Below, one piece after another: positions 10,036 to 19,398 of a DNA stretch of 64,000 bases. The stretch is from the NCBI RefSeq assembly GCF_002028425.1, contig NZ_CP020042.1:4687560-4751559 (forward strand), read 5' to 3'. Each line of letters starts with the position of its first letter. The stretch's first letter is position 1. The notes below the pieces were generated by a model, which was not told the origin of the DNA, did not search any database, and worked only from the letters and a program-made list of their open reading frames with translations. The translations under genes were made by a program, and so were the position numbers. This DNA is from Streptomyces katrae. GTDB lineage: Bacteria > Actinomycetota > Actinomycetes > Streptomycetales > Streptomycetaceae.

Positions 10036-10068
10036 TGTCAGACTAGGCGTATATATGACAGATATGTC
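10036..10068. promoter_or_regulatory. A+T-rich candidate operator/promoter upstream of glpD
   Basis: In the 253-bp divergent spacer an A+T-rich island (GCGTATATATGACAGATATG) contains GACA-GATA-TGTC (10057-10068) and an upstream TGTCAGAC (10036-10043). Repeated TGTC/GACA half-sites beside the gene for glycerol-3-phosphate dehydrogenase suggest an operator, perhaps for a GlpR/GylR-type regulator. This is inference only. Confidence 0.3.
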
Positions 10069-10208
10069 GCATTCTGGGGGTGTGGCCATCCCTGTGTTGT
10101 CCACAGCCGGTGGCTGATGTCGGTGCGGCCGGTCAGAATCGGAAAACGGGAGATGTGAGCGGGATCACCCGCATCGAGCGGGTTCGCCCGCACCAACGGG
10201 AGGCAGCC

Positions 10209-11915
10209 GTGAGGACAGCGACACTGGGGCCCGCGCAGCGCGCGGAAGCCCTCGCCGGGATGGCCGAGCGGGAACTGGACGTGCTGGTCGTCGGCGCGGG
10301 GGTGGTCGGCGCCGGCACCGCGCTCGACGCGGTGACCAGGGGCCTGTCGACCGGGCTGGTGGAGGCGCGCGACTGGGCGTCGGGGACGTCGAGCCGGTCC
10401 AGCAAGCTCATCCACGGGGGCCTGCGCTATCTGGAGATGCTCGACTTCGCCCTGGTCCGCGAGGCCCTCAAGGAGCGCGGGCTGCTGCTGGAGCGGCTCG
10501 CCCCGCACCTGGTGAAGCCGGTGCCGTTCCTGTACCCGCTCCAGCACAAGGTGTGGGAGCGGTTCTACGCGGGCTCGGGCGTCGCCCTGTACGACGCGAT
10601 GTCGGTCTCCAGCGGGCACGGGCGCGGCCTGCCCACGCACCGGCACCTGTCGCGCAAGCGGGCGCTGCGGATCGCCCCGGCGCTGCGCAAGGACGCCCTG
10701 GTGGGGGCCCTGCAGTACTACGACGCCCAGATGGACGACGCCCGCTACGTGACCACGCTGGTCCGGACGGCCGCTGCGTACGGGGCGCACTGCGCCAACG
10801 GGGCGAAGGTCGTCGGCTTCCTGCGCGAGGGCGAACGGGTGGTCGGGGCCCGCGTGCGCGACGTGGAGAGCGGCGGCGAATACGAGATCCGCGCCAAGCA
10901 GGTGGTGAACGCGACCGGGGTGTGGACGGACGACACCCAGGCGCTGATCGGAGAGCGCGGACAGTTCCATGTGCGGGCGTCCAAGGGCATCCACCTCGTG
11001 GTCCCGAAGGACCGGATCCACTCCAACACCGGACTGATCCTGCGGACCGAGAAGTCGGTGCTGTTCGTGATCCCCTGGGGGCGGCACTGGATCGTGGGCA
11101 CCACGGACACGGACTGGGACCTGGACAAGGCGCACCCGGCGGCGTCGAGCGCCGACATCGACTACCTGCTGGAGCACGTGAACTCGGTGCTGGCGGTGCC
11201 GCTGACCCGGGACGACGTCCAGGGCGTCTACGCCGGCCTGCGGCCGCTGCTGGCGGGGGAGTCCGACGCGACGAGCAAGCTCTCGCGCGAGCACACCGTG
11301 GCCCACCCGGTGCCGGGACTGGTGGTGGTGGCCGGCGGCAAGTACACGACGTACCGGGTGATGGCCAAGGACGCCGTGGACGAGGCGGTGCACGGGCTGG
11401 ACCAGCGGGTCGCCCAGTGCGTCACGGAGGACGTCCCCCTGGTGGGGGCCGAGGGCTACCGCGCCCTGTGGAACGGCCGGGCCCGCATCGCCGCGCGGAC
11501 GGGCCTGCATGCGGTGCGGGTGGAGCACCTGCTGAACCGGTACGGGTCGCTGACGGAGGAACTGCTCGAGCTGATCGCGGCCGACCCGGCGCTGGGGGAG
11601 CCGGTGACCGGGGCGGAGGACTACCTGCGGGCGGAGATCGTCTACGCCGCTTCGCACGAGGGGGCCCGGCACCTGGACGACGTGCTGACCCGGCGGACCC
11701 GCATCTCGATCGAGACCTTCGACCGGGGGACCCGCTCGGCGCGCGAATGCGCGGAACTGGTGGCTCCGGTGCTGGGCTGGGACAAGCGGCAGATCGAGAA
11801 CGAAGTGGAGCACTACGAGAAGAGAGTTCAGGCGGAGCGCGAATCGCAGCGCCAGCCGGACGACCAGACGGCCGACGCGGCCCGGCTGGGGGCGCCCGAC
11901 ATCGTGCCGTTGTAA
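10209..11915 (+). CDS. glpD: Aerobic glycerol-3-phosphate dehydrogenase GlpD
   Basis: An FAD-dependent, membrane-associated enzyme that oxidises sn-glycerol 3-phosphate to dihydroxyacetone phosphate and passes electrons to quinone. The 568-residue product shows the FAD-binding fold (DVLVVGAGVVGAGTALDAVTRG), the family block TSSRSSKLIHGGLRYLE, the substrate-domain block FVIPWGRHWIVGTTDTDWD, and GLVVVAGGKYTTYRVMAKDAVDEA, followed by the C-terminal helical domain. The GTG at 10209 (GGGAGG 5 nt upstream) gives the usual length; the frame stays open to 10080 but that part is not conserved. Streptomycetes usually have a second glpD in the glycerol operon, so this may be a paralogue. Confidence 0.95.
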   Translation: MRTATLGPAQRAEALAGMAERELDVLVVGAGVVGAGTALDAVTRGLSTGLVEARDWASGTSSRSSKLIHGGLRYLEMLDFALVREALKERGLLLERLAPHLVKPVPFLYPLQHKVWERFYAGSGVALYDAMSVSSGHGRGLPTHRHLSRKRALRIAPALRKDALVGALQYYDAQMDDARYVTTLVRTAAAYGAHCANGAKVVGFLREGERVVGARVRDVESGGEYEIRAKQVVNATGVWTDDTQALIGERGQFHVRASKGIHLVVPKDRIHSNTGLILRTEKSVLFVIPWGRHWIVGTTDTDWDLDKAHPAASSADIDYLLEHVNSVLAVPLTRDDVQGVYAGLRPLLAGESDATSKLSREHTVAHPVPGLVVVAGGKYTTYRVMAKDAVDEAVHGLDQRVAQCVTEDVPLVGAEGYRALWNGRARIAARTGLHAVRVEHLLNRYGSLTEELLELIAADPALGEPVTGAEDYLRAEIVYAASHEGARHLDDVLTRRTRISIETFDRGTRSARECAELVAPVLGWDKRQIENEVEHYEKRVQAERESQRQPDDQTADAARLGAPDIVPL

Positions 11916-12065
11916 CTCCGCGATCCGGACGGGGGAACCGCTGGCCCCGGGGCTCCCGTCCGATGCGGAGTGAGCAACAATGAGGTTTCTGCCGGGGTGG
12001 GTTACCTTGCCCCCGGTGGCTGCCGGGGGCAGCCGGGGCAGGCTGCACGATCGCAGAGGGGACGC

Positions 12066-14741
12066 ATGTCGAAGCCGGAGCACACCGAGTCGCCTGCCGA
12101 GGCGCCTGGGGCGAAGCGTGAGGGTGACGGTGCCTCCGGGGGCGGTGGTGCGGTGAAGCTGGCCGCCCAGACCGGATCTGACGTTGCGCAGGCCGACGCC
12201 GCACGGGCGGAGGCCGACGGTCCCTCGGCGGAGCCCGCCGCCGCGTCCGTGCCCCGTCCGAGGTCCGAGACGGGCCGGCCGAAGCAGCCAGAGGCCGCCG
12301 AGCCCGCTGCGGAGAAGGCTTCTGACACCCCGCCGGACGAGCAGCCCGCCGCCACGAAGCCCCCGTCCGACGCCGCGAAGTCCCCGTCCGGCGCCGCGGA
12401 GCAGGACGCGAAGCCGGCGCCCGCGGACAAGGCGCCCGCGGACAAGGCGCCCGCGGACAAGGCGCCCGCGGACAAGGCGCCCGCGGACAAGGCGCTCGCG
12501 GACACGGCGGCTTCGGGGGCCGGGTCCGAGGGTGCGGAGCCCGCCTCCGGGAGCGTTTCCGGCGCTGCGGCAGCCCGGGGTGCCGAGGAGCCCGCCGGGA
12601 AGCCGGCGCCCGGCGGCGGGCAGCGCGGCGCCAAGCCCGCGTCCGGAAACCGGGCCACGGCCCCCGCGACGGGGGACGGCACGGCACCGACGCCCGAGGA
12701 GGCCCGGCCCGCCGTGGCGGAGGCCGCGCCGCAGGACGCCGGGGCGAAGCCGGCGTCCGCGGGCGGGAAGGGCGGCACGGCCGGGGTGGGCGCCCCCGAG
12801 GACGTGGAGCCCGCGGACGAGGAGGGCCCGCAGGACGCCGACGCGGCGGGCGGGGAGCGCAAGGGCAGGCTGCTCGCGGGGCGGTACCGGCTCGGGGCCG
12901 TGCTCGGCAGGGGCGGCATGGGAACGGTGTGGCGGGCCGAGGACGAGGTGCTCGGCCGGACCGTCGCCGTCAAGGAACTCCGCTTCGGCGGCGGCGTCGA
13001 CGAGGACGAGAAGCGCCGCCTCATCACCCGTACCCTCCGCGAGGCCAAGGCCATCGCGCGCATCCGCAACGAGGGCGCCGTCACCGTCTACGACGTCGTC
13101 GACGAAGACGCCCGGCCCTGGATCGTCATGGAGCTCATCGAGGGTCCCTCCCTCGCCGAGTTCGTCCGGGAGAACGGCCCGCTGTCCCCGCGCCGCGCCG
13201 CCGAGGTCGGCCTCGCCGTGCTCGACGTCCTGCGCGCCGCGCACCGCCAGGGCATCCTGCACCGCGACGTGAAACCGTCCAACGTGCTCATCGCCGCCAG
13301 CGGCCGCGTCGTCCTCACCGACTTCGGCATCGCCCAGGTCGAGGGAGACCCCTCCATCACCTCCACCGGCATGCTCGTCGGCGCCCCCTCTTACATCTCC
13401 CCCGAGCGCGCCCGCGGCTACAAGCCCGGCCCGCCCGCCGACATGTGGTCCCTCGGCGGGTTGCTCTACGCCGCCGTGGAGGGCGTGCCCCCGTACGACA
13501 AGGGCTCGGCGCTCGCCACCCTCACCGCGGTGATGACCGAGGCGGTGGACCCGCCCAAGAACGCCGGTCCGGCCCTGACCGAGGTCATCTACGGCCTGCT
13601 GGTCAAGGACCCGGCGATGCGGCTGGACGAGGACCGCGCCCGGTCGATGCTCACCGCCGTGATCAACGCGCCCGAGCCGCTCCCGGCCCCCGAGCCCGTC
13701 CCGGTGGAGGAGACCCGCCCGATCTCCCTCACCAAGGCCGAGGCGGAGGCCGAGAAGGCCGCCGAGAAGGCGGCGAAGAAGGAGCGGGAGCGGCGCGAGC
13801 GCGAGCAGCGCGACCGTGCCCGCGCCGCGCTGAAGGCCACCCGTAAGGCGGCGGCGGCCCAGGCCGCGGCCGCCTCCGCCGCCGAGGCCCCGAAGCGCCC
13901 CTCGACGGTGGTCCCGGCCTCCCTCACCGACGTGATGCCGCGCCGCACCATCGCCCTCGCGATAGCCGGCGTGCTCGTGGTCCTGGCGGTCATCGGCTCG
14001 CTCATCGCGTACGCGGTCAGCGGTCAGGACGACAAGGACGGCCGCAAGGACGAGGGCCAGGGCGGCAGCCCGAGCCCGGTCGCGTCCGCCGGCCAGTCCC
14101 CGGGCAACTCCCCGGCCGCGTCCCAGGCTTCCTCGCCGAGCCCGACCCCGGTCCAGAGCCAGGGCGGCAGCCCGAGCCCGGCCGCGTCCGGCGCGAACCC
14201 CGGCACCGACCCCGCCCAGAGCCAGGGGCAGGGCAGCCAGGGCCAGGGCGCCAGCCCGGGCGGCCCCGGGGGCGGGGCGGGCCTGCCCGCCGGGTTCACC
14301 ACGGTGACGGACCCGCGCTTCCGGTTCGCCATGGCGATGCCCGAGGGCTTCCACCAGACCGGCACGGCCGGCAAGAGCTCGGGCGCGATATACAGCCGCT
14401 CCGGCGGCTTCCCCCGTATTCAGGTCGACCACACCGACAGCCCGGGCAGTGACGCCCGGGCCGCCTGGGCCGAGATGGTCCCGGGCGTGGCCGGCAGCAG
14501 CAGGAACTACCGGCAGATCCGCCTCGAAACCGTCTCGTACCGCAACTACCCGACCGTCGCGGACCTGGAGTTCGAGCGCGAGGACCAGGGCATGAGGACC
14601 CGCGTGCTCGACCGTGGCTTCAGGGCGGACGCCAACAACGGCTACGCCATCATGATCAGCTGTCCGGCCGACCAGTGGGACGGCCCCGAGTGCACGCAGA
14701 TCCGCAACACCGCCTTCGACACCTTCCAGCAGTTGGGCTGA
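12066..14741 (+). CDS. Transmembrane Ser/Thr protein kinase with long disordered N-terminus
   Basis: An 891-residue PknB-type kinase. About 265 residues of Ala/Pro/Lys/Glu-rich low-complexity sequence, including tandem PADKA repeats, precede the kinase domain, which is unusual because these kinases normally begin at residue 5-15. The catalytic motifs are intact: GRGGMGTVWRA, VAVKEL, HRDVKPSN, DFGIAQ, SPERARG. A charged Glu/Lys/Arg helix (KAAEKAAKKERERREREQRD) leads to one membrane span near 625-650 and a Ser/Pro/Gln-rich extracellular linker. A C-terminal sensor-like domain of about 140 residues (FTTVTDPRFRFAMAMPEGF...) is shared in outline with the next two gene products. It is first of three same-strand kinase genes. 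Confidence 0.92.
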   Translation: MSKPEHTESPAEAPGAKREGDGASGGGGAVKLAAQTGSDVAQADAARAEADGPSAEPAAASVPRPRSETGRPKQPEAAEPAAEKASDTPPDEQPAATKPPSDAAKSPSGAAEQDAKPAPADKAPADKAPADKAPADKAPADKALADTAASGAGSEGAEPASGSVSGAAAARGAEEPAGKPAPGGGQRGAKPASGNRATAPATGDGTAPTPEEARPAVAEAAPQDAGAKPASAGGKGGTAGVGAPEDVEPADEEGPQDADAAGGERKGRLLAGRYRLGAVLGRGGMGTVWRAEDEVLGRTVAVKELRFGGGVDEDEKRRLITRTLREAKAIARIRNEGAVTVYDVVDEDARPWIVMELIEGPSLAEFVRENGPLSPRRAAEVGLAVLDVLRAAHRQGILHRDVKPSNVLIAASGRVVLTDFGIAQVEGDPSITSTGMLVGAPSYISPERARGYKPGPPADMWSLGGLLYAAVEGVPPYDKGSALATLTAVMTEAVDPPKNAGPALTEVIYGLLVKDPAMRLDEDRARSMLTAVINAPEPLPAPEPVPVEETRPISLTKAEAEAEKAAEKAAKKERERREREQRDRARAALKATRKAAAAQAAAASAAEAPKRPSTVVPASLTDVMPRRTIALAIAGVLVVLAVIGSLIAYAVSGQDDKDGRKDEGQGGSPSPVASAGQSPGNSPAASQASSPSPTPVQSQGGSPSPAASGANPGTDPAQSQGQGSQGQGASPGGPGGGAGLPAGFTTVTDPRFRFAMAMPEGFHQTGTAGKSSGAIYSRSGGFPRIQVDHTDSPGSDARAAWAEMVPGVAGSSRNYRQIRLETVSYRNYPTVADLEFEREDQGMRTRVLDRGFRADANNGYAIMISCPADQWDGPECTQIRNTAFDTFQQLG
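12420..12509 (+). repeat. In-frame 15-bp tandem repeat (PADKA)n in the kinase gene
   Basis: Five perfect copies of CCCGCGGACAAGGCG and one degenerate copy, each encoding Pro-Ala-Asp-Lys-Ala, within the disordered N-terminal tail of the kinase. Perfect nucleotide identity suggests recent slippage expansion. Confidence 0.9.
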
Positions 14742-14832
14742 CGGCCCTCGCAAGCCCGGGACGCGGGCGGCCCGGGCCACGTATCGTGTCAGCGGGGGCC
14801 AAGGGGAACCCACCGCACTCGGGGGAGGCGAA

Positions 14833-17528
14833 GTGGAGGACTACGCCGGCCGGATCCTGGCCGACCGCTACCGTCTGCCGTTGCCTCCGTCCGACGAGTA
14901 CGAACTGCTGGAGACCCGCGCCTTCGACACCCGCAGCGGGCAGGAAGTCCTCGTCCGGCACGTGCCGTTGCCGGAGGTCGTGGACGCCGAACTGCTCGAC
15001 GGCACCCGTGCGGCGCCGTCCGCCGCCGGGGAACTCCCCGCCGTTCGGCGGGCGATAGCCGCGGCCCAGGCCGCCGCCTCCGTACCGGACCATCCCCGCC
15101 TGGACCAGGTCTTCGACGTGTTCGCCGAGGACGGCTCGCTGTGGATAGTGAGCGAACTCGTCCCCGCCAGGCCGCTGGCCGCGCTGATCGCCGACGAGCC
15201 GATGAACCCGTACCGGGCGGCGGAGGTGGCCTCGGACGTGCTGACCGCGCTGCGCGTGCTGCACGCGCACGGGTGGACGCACCGCAACATCACGGTCCGG
15301 ACCGTGCTGATATGCGAGGACGGCCGCGTCGTCCTCACCGGGCTCGCCGCCGGCGCCGCCGAGGACGCCCTGTGCGGCTACGACCCGGTGCCCCCGGGGG
15401 AGCTCGGCGACGAGGGCACGGACGCCCCCGCCGCGCCCCGGCAGCCCGTGTACGCCCCGCTGGTTGCGCCTGGGTACGACACGGGGCCGCGCTACTCCGA
15501 CCACATCCTCCCGGACCGCGAGCCCGAGCGCGAGCCCGAGCCCCCGGCCCCGCCCGCACCCCCCGCCCGGCCCGCGGGGAGCCGTGACGAGGCCGTGGCC
15601 GCGGCCCGCGCCGGGACGGTCGCCGCCTACCGGGCCGGCTCGCGCGCGGCCGCCGAGAAGGTGGCGCAGGAGCGCGGGGTACGGGGCCCGGTGGTCGTCC
15701 CGCAGCTGCCGCCGACCGGGGCCAACCTGCCGCAGGAGTACGCGTACCCGTACGGCGGCCCGGACGCCCCCTGGCACGGAGCCGCCCCCCGCCGCCCGGC
15801 GGACCCCGAACGCCAACAGCCCCCCGACCACGACCAGCCCCCGCAGCCGGAGCCGCACCCGCGCCCGGAGCAGGGTTCTTACCCGCAGCTGGAGGCGCAT
15901 CCGCAGCCGGAGCACAGTTCCTACCGGCAGCCGGAGGCTCATCCCCAGCCGGAGCAGGCCCCCTACCGGCAGGCGGAGCCGCATCCGCAGGGGGAGCTGG
16001 GTCCTCACCCGCAGCCGGACCAGCCCCCGGGCCCCGGGCCGCAGTGGCCGGAGCCGCCCCCCGCGCCGCCCCGCCCCACGCTCCCGGCGGCTCTCGCGCT
16101 CCCGCAGGGCTACCGCCAGGCCGACCCCCCGGCGCCCGCCGCCCGCCCGGGCGAGGGCCGGCCGCAGCCCGCGGGCGGGGCCCGGGAGGGAAACCCGTCC
16201 GACACCACCGAGGCTCTGCCCGTCGTCCCGGGCAGCCGTGCTGCCGAAGCCGCCGCCCCCGTCCCCCCGGCCCCCGGGGCCGGGGGGCGGGGTGGGGGCT
16301 GGGGGGGCGGGCAGGGGGTGGCGGTCCTCGGAGTGGGCTGGACGCCGAGCGGGCGCGGCAGACGCGGATGGCCGTCGTCGGGGCCGTCACCGAGCGCTGG
16401 GCCCCCGAACAGGCCGGCGCCGTCCACGGCGGCCCCTGGCAGCTGGCCGCCCCCGTCGGCCCCGCCACCGACCTCTGGGCCCTCGGTGCCCTGCTGTACC
16501 GGGCCGTCCAGGGACACGCCCCGTACCCCGAAGAGAGCGTCGCGGAGCTCGTGGACATGGTCTGCGCCGAGCCCCCCGCCTTCGCCGAGGAGTGCGGCCC
16601 GCTGCGTCCCGTCGTGGAGTCCCTGCTGCGCCAGGACCCCACCGAGCGCCCCGACTTCGAGGAACTGCGCGGCTGGCTGCGCTCGCTGGTCCGCTCCGCC
16701 CCGGAGCCCGACGGCGACTTCGTGTTCCCGCTGCCCGAGCCCGACCCCGCCCGCCTGCCCGAGGTGCGCCGCCGCGGGGACCTGCACGGCCGCCACCGCA
16801 ACCCCGACGCCCCCCGCAAGCCCCGCTCCCTCGGCCGGACCCTGCTGGTCGCCGTCCTGGCGCTGCTCGTGGGCGGGGTGGCGTACGCGATGCTGTTCCT
16901 GCCGGGCGCCGGCGACCAGGACGCCGGCCGGGCCCAGCAGCCCACGGCCGTCCAGAGCCCGGCGCCCCCCTCCCCGGCGCCGCCCGGGACGCAGAAGCCC
17001 CCGCAGCAGTCGCCGTCCCCGGCCGCCCCGTCCTCCGGCGCGCAGCCGCCCGCGCAGCCGCCCGCGCAGCAGGCCCCCGAGGGCTACACCCTCCAGCAGG
17101 ACCCGGCGCACTTCACGATCGCCGTTCCCAACGGCTGGGAGCGCCAGTCCATCAACGAGGCGGGCCAGGTGCGCTACACCCAGGGCCAGTTCACCCTCAT
17201 CGTGGTCCCGGGCCGCGACCGGGTGGAGGGCGGCTCCCCGGACCCGCTCGGCTACCAGAAGGACAAGGAGGCGGAGCTGGCCCCGTACCGCAACTCCACC
17301 TGGGCCTCCGGCGGGGACGTGAAGTCCACCAAGGTGGGCCAGCAGTTGCGCGTGACCGGCCGCTACACCTGGATCGACGCGGCGGGCCGCTCCCTGTTCG
17401 CCCGCAACTTCGTGGTCGCGCTCGGCGGCAGCTACCACGTGGTCCTGGTCACGGGTCCGGAGGACAACCAGGACAGGGTCACGGACGTCTTCGACAAGGC
17501 CACGGCCAGTTACCAGGCCGGAGGCTGA
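14833..17528 (+). pseudogene. Frameshifted Ser/Thr kinase-like (pseudokinase) membrane protein
   Basis: Two overlapping frames together encode one kinase-like protein of about 898 residues. The first (from GTG 14833) holds the N-lobe and catalytic-loop region; the second, one frame away, carries the C-lobe (APEQAGAVHG ... TDLWALGALLYRAVQG), a membrane span (TLLVAVLALLVGGVAYAMLFL) and an extracellular domain like those of the flanking kinases. The switch falls near 16281-16320 in a G-rich tract with a G7 run at 16301-16307; one missing base would explain it (true mutation, sequencing error, or -1 slippage). The kinase core is degenerate: no Gly loop, Lys to R42, HRD to HRN (150-152), DFG to TGL (169-171). 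About 330 Pro-rich residues with PHPQPE repeats separate catalytic loop and APE motif. Confidence 0.8.
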
Positions 17529-17642
17529 CGGCCGATCAGTACGGCGATTGCGTCACAGTGCTGTCTCACGGGCCCCGCCCGGTTCCGGCACCGCCCGCAG
17601 GCTCCGTAATCTGGCCCGGAGTGCACAGAGCGGCGGGAATTC

Positions 17643-19280
17643 GTGGAACAGCAGACAGGCGCGGGCGCGGTGCTCGCGGGCCGTTACCGGCTCGTGGAAC
17701 CCATCGGCAGCGGGGGCATGGGCAAGGTGTGGCGCGCCCATGACCAGCTGCTGCACAGGACGGTCGCCGTCAAGGAGCTGACGGCGGCCCTGTACGTGGC
17801 CCAGGCCGACCGGGAGGTCCTGTACGCCCGGACGCAGAAGGAGGCCCGCGCGGCGGCGCGGATCCAGCATCCCGCGGTCGTCACGGTGCACGACGTCCTG
17901 GAGCACGACGACCGGCCGTGGATCGTCATGGAGTACATCGACGGCCCTTCCCTCGCGGAGGCCGCCAAGGCGGCCGGGCGGATCGAGCCCCGTGAGGCGG
18001 CGCGGATCGGCCTGCACGTCCTGGGCGCGCTGCGCGCCGCGCACGCCGTCGGCGTGATGCACCGGGACGTGAAGCCGGGCAACGTGCTGCTGGCCAAGGA
18101 CGGCCGGGTGCTGCTCACCGACTTCGGGATCGCGGCGATCGAGGGGGACTCCTCCATCACCCGGACGGGTGAACTCGTGGGTTCCATCGACTACCTGGCC
18201 CCGGAGCGGGTGACGGGCGGCGCCCCCGACCCGTCCTCGGACCTGTGGTCCCTGGGCGCGACCTTGTACACGGCCGTCGAGGCCCGCTCGCCCTTCCGCC
18301 GGACCTCGCCGATCTCCAGCCTCCAGGCCGTGGTCAACGACGAGCCGCCGGTCCCGCGCCAGTCCGGTCCCCTCGGCCCGGTCATCACCGCGCTGCTGCG
18401 CAAGGACCCGGCCGAGCGCCCCTCGGCGGGCGAGGCCGAGCGGATGCTGATCGAGGCCATGGAAGGCCGGGAGCCCAGGGCCGCGCAGGCGTACGTGCCC
18501 ACCCGCGTGGTGAGCGCCGAGGAGCGGGCCCCCGCCCGCGCGGACGCCGCCCCGCAGCCGCACCAGCACCAGCAGCCGCACCAGCCCCAGTACCCCCACC
18601 CCGGCCCCGCGCCCGCCCCGACCGCCACTCTGCCCGAGCCGGCGACGGCGGTCGCCGGGCGGCCGCCCGGCCGGGTCAAGAAGGTCGCGGCGGTCGCCGT
18701 GGTCGCGGCGCTCCTCGGCGGCGGCGGGGTCTTCGGCCTGCTGAAGCTGACCGGCGGGGACGACGGCCCCGGCTCGGACAAGAACGCCTCGGCCCCCGAC
18801 GGGCAGGACGAGGCCGACGCCCCGCCGGCCGGCTACACCGAGGTCACCGACCCGGAGGGCTTCACGCTGTTCGTGCCGAAGGGCTGGAAGCGGCGGCTGA
18901 ACGGCAACCAGATCGACTACACCCCGGACGAGGGCAAGCACTTCATCCGGATCGCGATGGACCCGACGCCCGACTACCCGAACCCGTACATGCACCTGCT
19001 CGACATGGAGAAGCAGCTCAAGGAGCGGGCGGACTACAAGCGGCAGGCGCTGAACCAGAACACCTTCCACGACAGCACCCGCGCCGCCCTGTGGGACTTC
19101 AGCTGGACGGAGAAGGGGGCCCTCGCCGGGCCCCGGCGGGCGATCGACCAGATGTACATCGCCCCGGACGGCACCGAGTACGGGGTGTACATGTCGGGTC
19201 CGGCGGCCGACTGGGAGACCACCCGGACCCAGTTCGACGTGGTCCTGAGCGGCTGGGAGCCGGCGCCGAAGAAGAAGTGA
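17643..19280 (+). CDS. Transmembrane Ser/Thr protein kinase
   Basis: A 545-residue PknB-type kinase with the domain at the very N-terminus: GSGGMGKVWRA glycine loop, VAVKEL, HRDVKPGN, DFGIAA and APERVTGG, all intact. A His/Gln/Pro-rich juxtamembrane linker (QPHQHQQPHQPQYPHPG) precedes one membrane span (KKVAAVAVVAALLGGGGVFGLL) and a C-terminal extracellular domain (GYTEVTDPEGFTLFVPKGW ... TRTQFDVVLSGW) that resembles the equivalents in the two upstream genes. The GTG at 17643 is preceded only by GGCGGGAA. It is the third kinase-type gene in the row; whether it partners with the degenerate neighbour is inference. Confidence 0.93.
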   Translation: MEQQTGAGAVLAGRYRLVEPIGSGGMGKVWRAHDQLLHRTVAVKELTAALYVAQADREVLYARTQKEARAAARIQHPAVVTVHDVLEHDDRPWIVMEYIDGPSLAEAAKAAGRIEPREAARIGLHVLGALRAAHAVGVMHRDVKPGNVLLAKDGRVLLTDFGIAAIEGDSSITRTGELVGSIDYLAPERVTGGAPDPSSDLWSLGATLYTAVEARSPFRRTSPISSLQAVVNDEPPVPRQSGPLGPVITALLRKDPAERPSAGEAERMLIEAMEGREPRAAQAYVPTRVVSAEERAPARADAAPQPHQHQQPHQPQYPHPGPAPAPTATLPEPATAVAGRPPGRVKKVAAVAVVAALLGGGGVFGLLKLTGGDDGPGSDKNASAPDGQDEADAPPAGYTEVTDPEGFTLFVPKGWKRRLNGNQIDYTPDEGKHFIRIAMDPTPDYPNPYMHLLDMEKQLKERADYKRQALNQNTFHDSTRAALWDFSWTEKGALAGPRRAIDQMYIAPDGTEYGVYMSGPAADWETTRTQFDVVLSGWEPAPKKK

Positions 19281-19316
19281 GCGGGGGCGGACCGTTCCGC
19301 CCGGCCCCGGCCATCG

Positions 19317-19334
19317 TGCCAGCGATTACTGGCA
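19317..19334. promoter_or_regulatory. TGCCAG-N6-CTGGCA palindrome upstream of the aldehyde dehydrogenase
   Basis: TGCCAG (19317-19322) and its exact complement CTGGCA (19329-19334) form an 18-bp dyad, with a further TTGGCA half-site just after it and a second imperfect dyad (GGTTACCC acg GGTACCC) downstream. They lie 65-80 bp before a gene that lacks a Shine-Dalgarno site. A regulator site is plausible but unproven. Confidence 0.3.
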
Positions 19335-19398
19335 GACTTGGCAAAATCCGGTTACCCACGGGTACCCAAAGCCCCCGGGGCGGCATACGCTCACCGCC

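Noticed and set aside
10038..14813. 1,591-codon minus-strand frame opposite glpD and the first kinase
   Set aside because: A G+C-bias artefact: repetitive Gly/Arg/Val content and no domain, opposite two clear genes.
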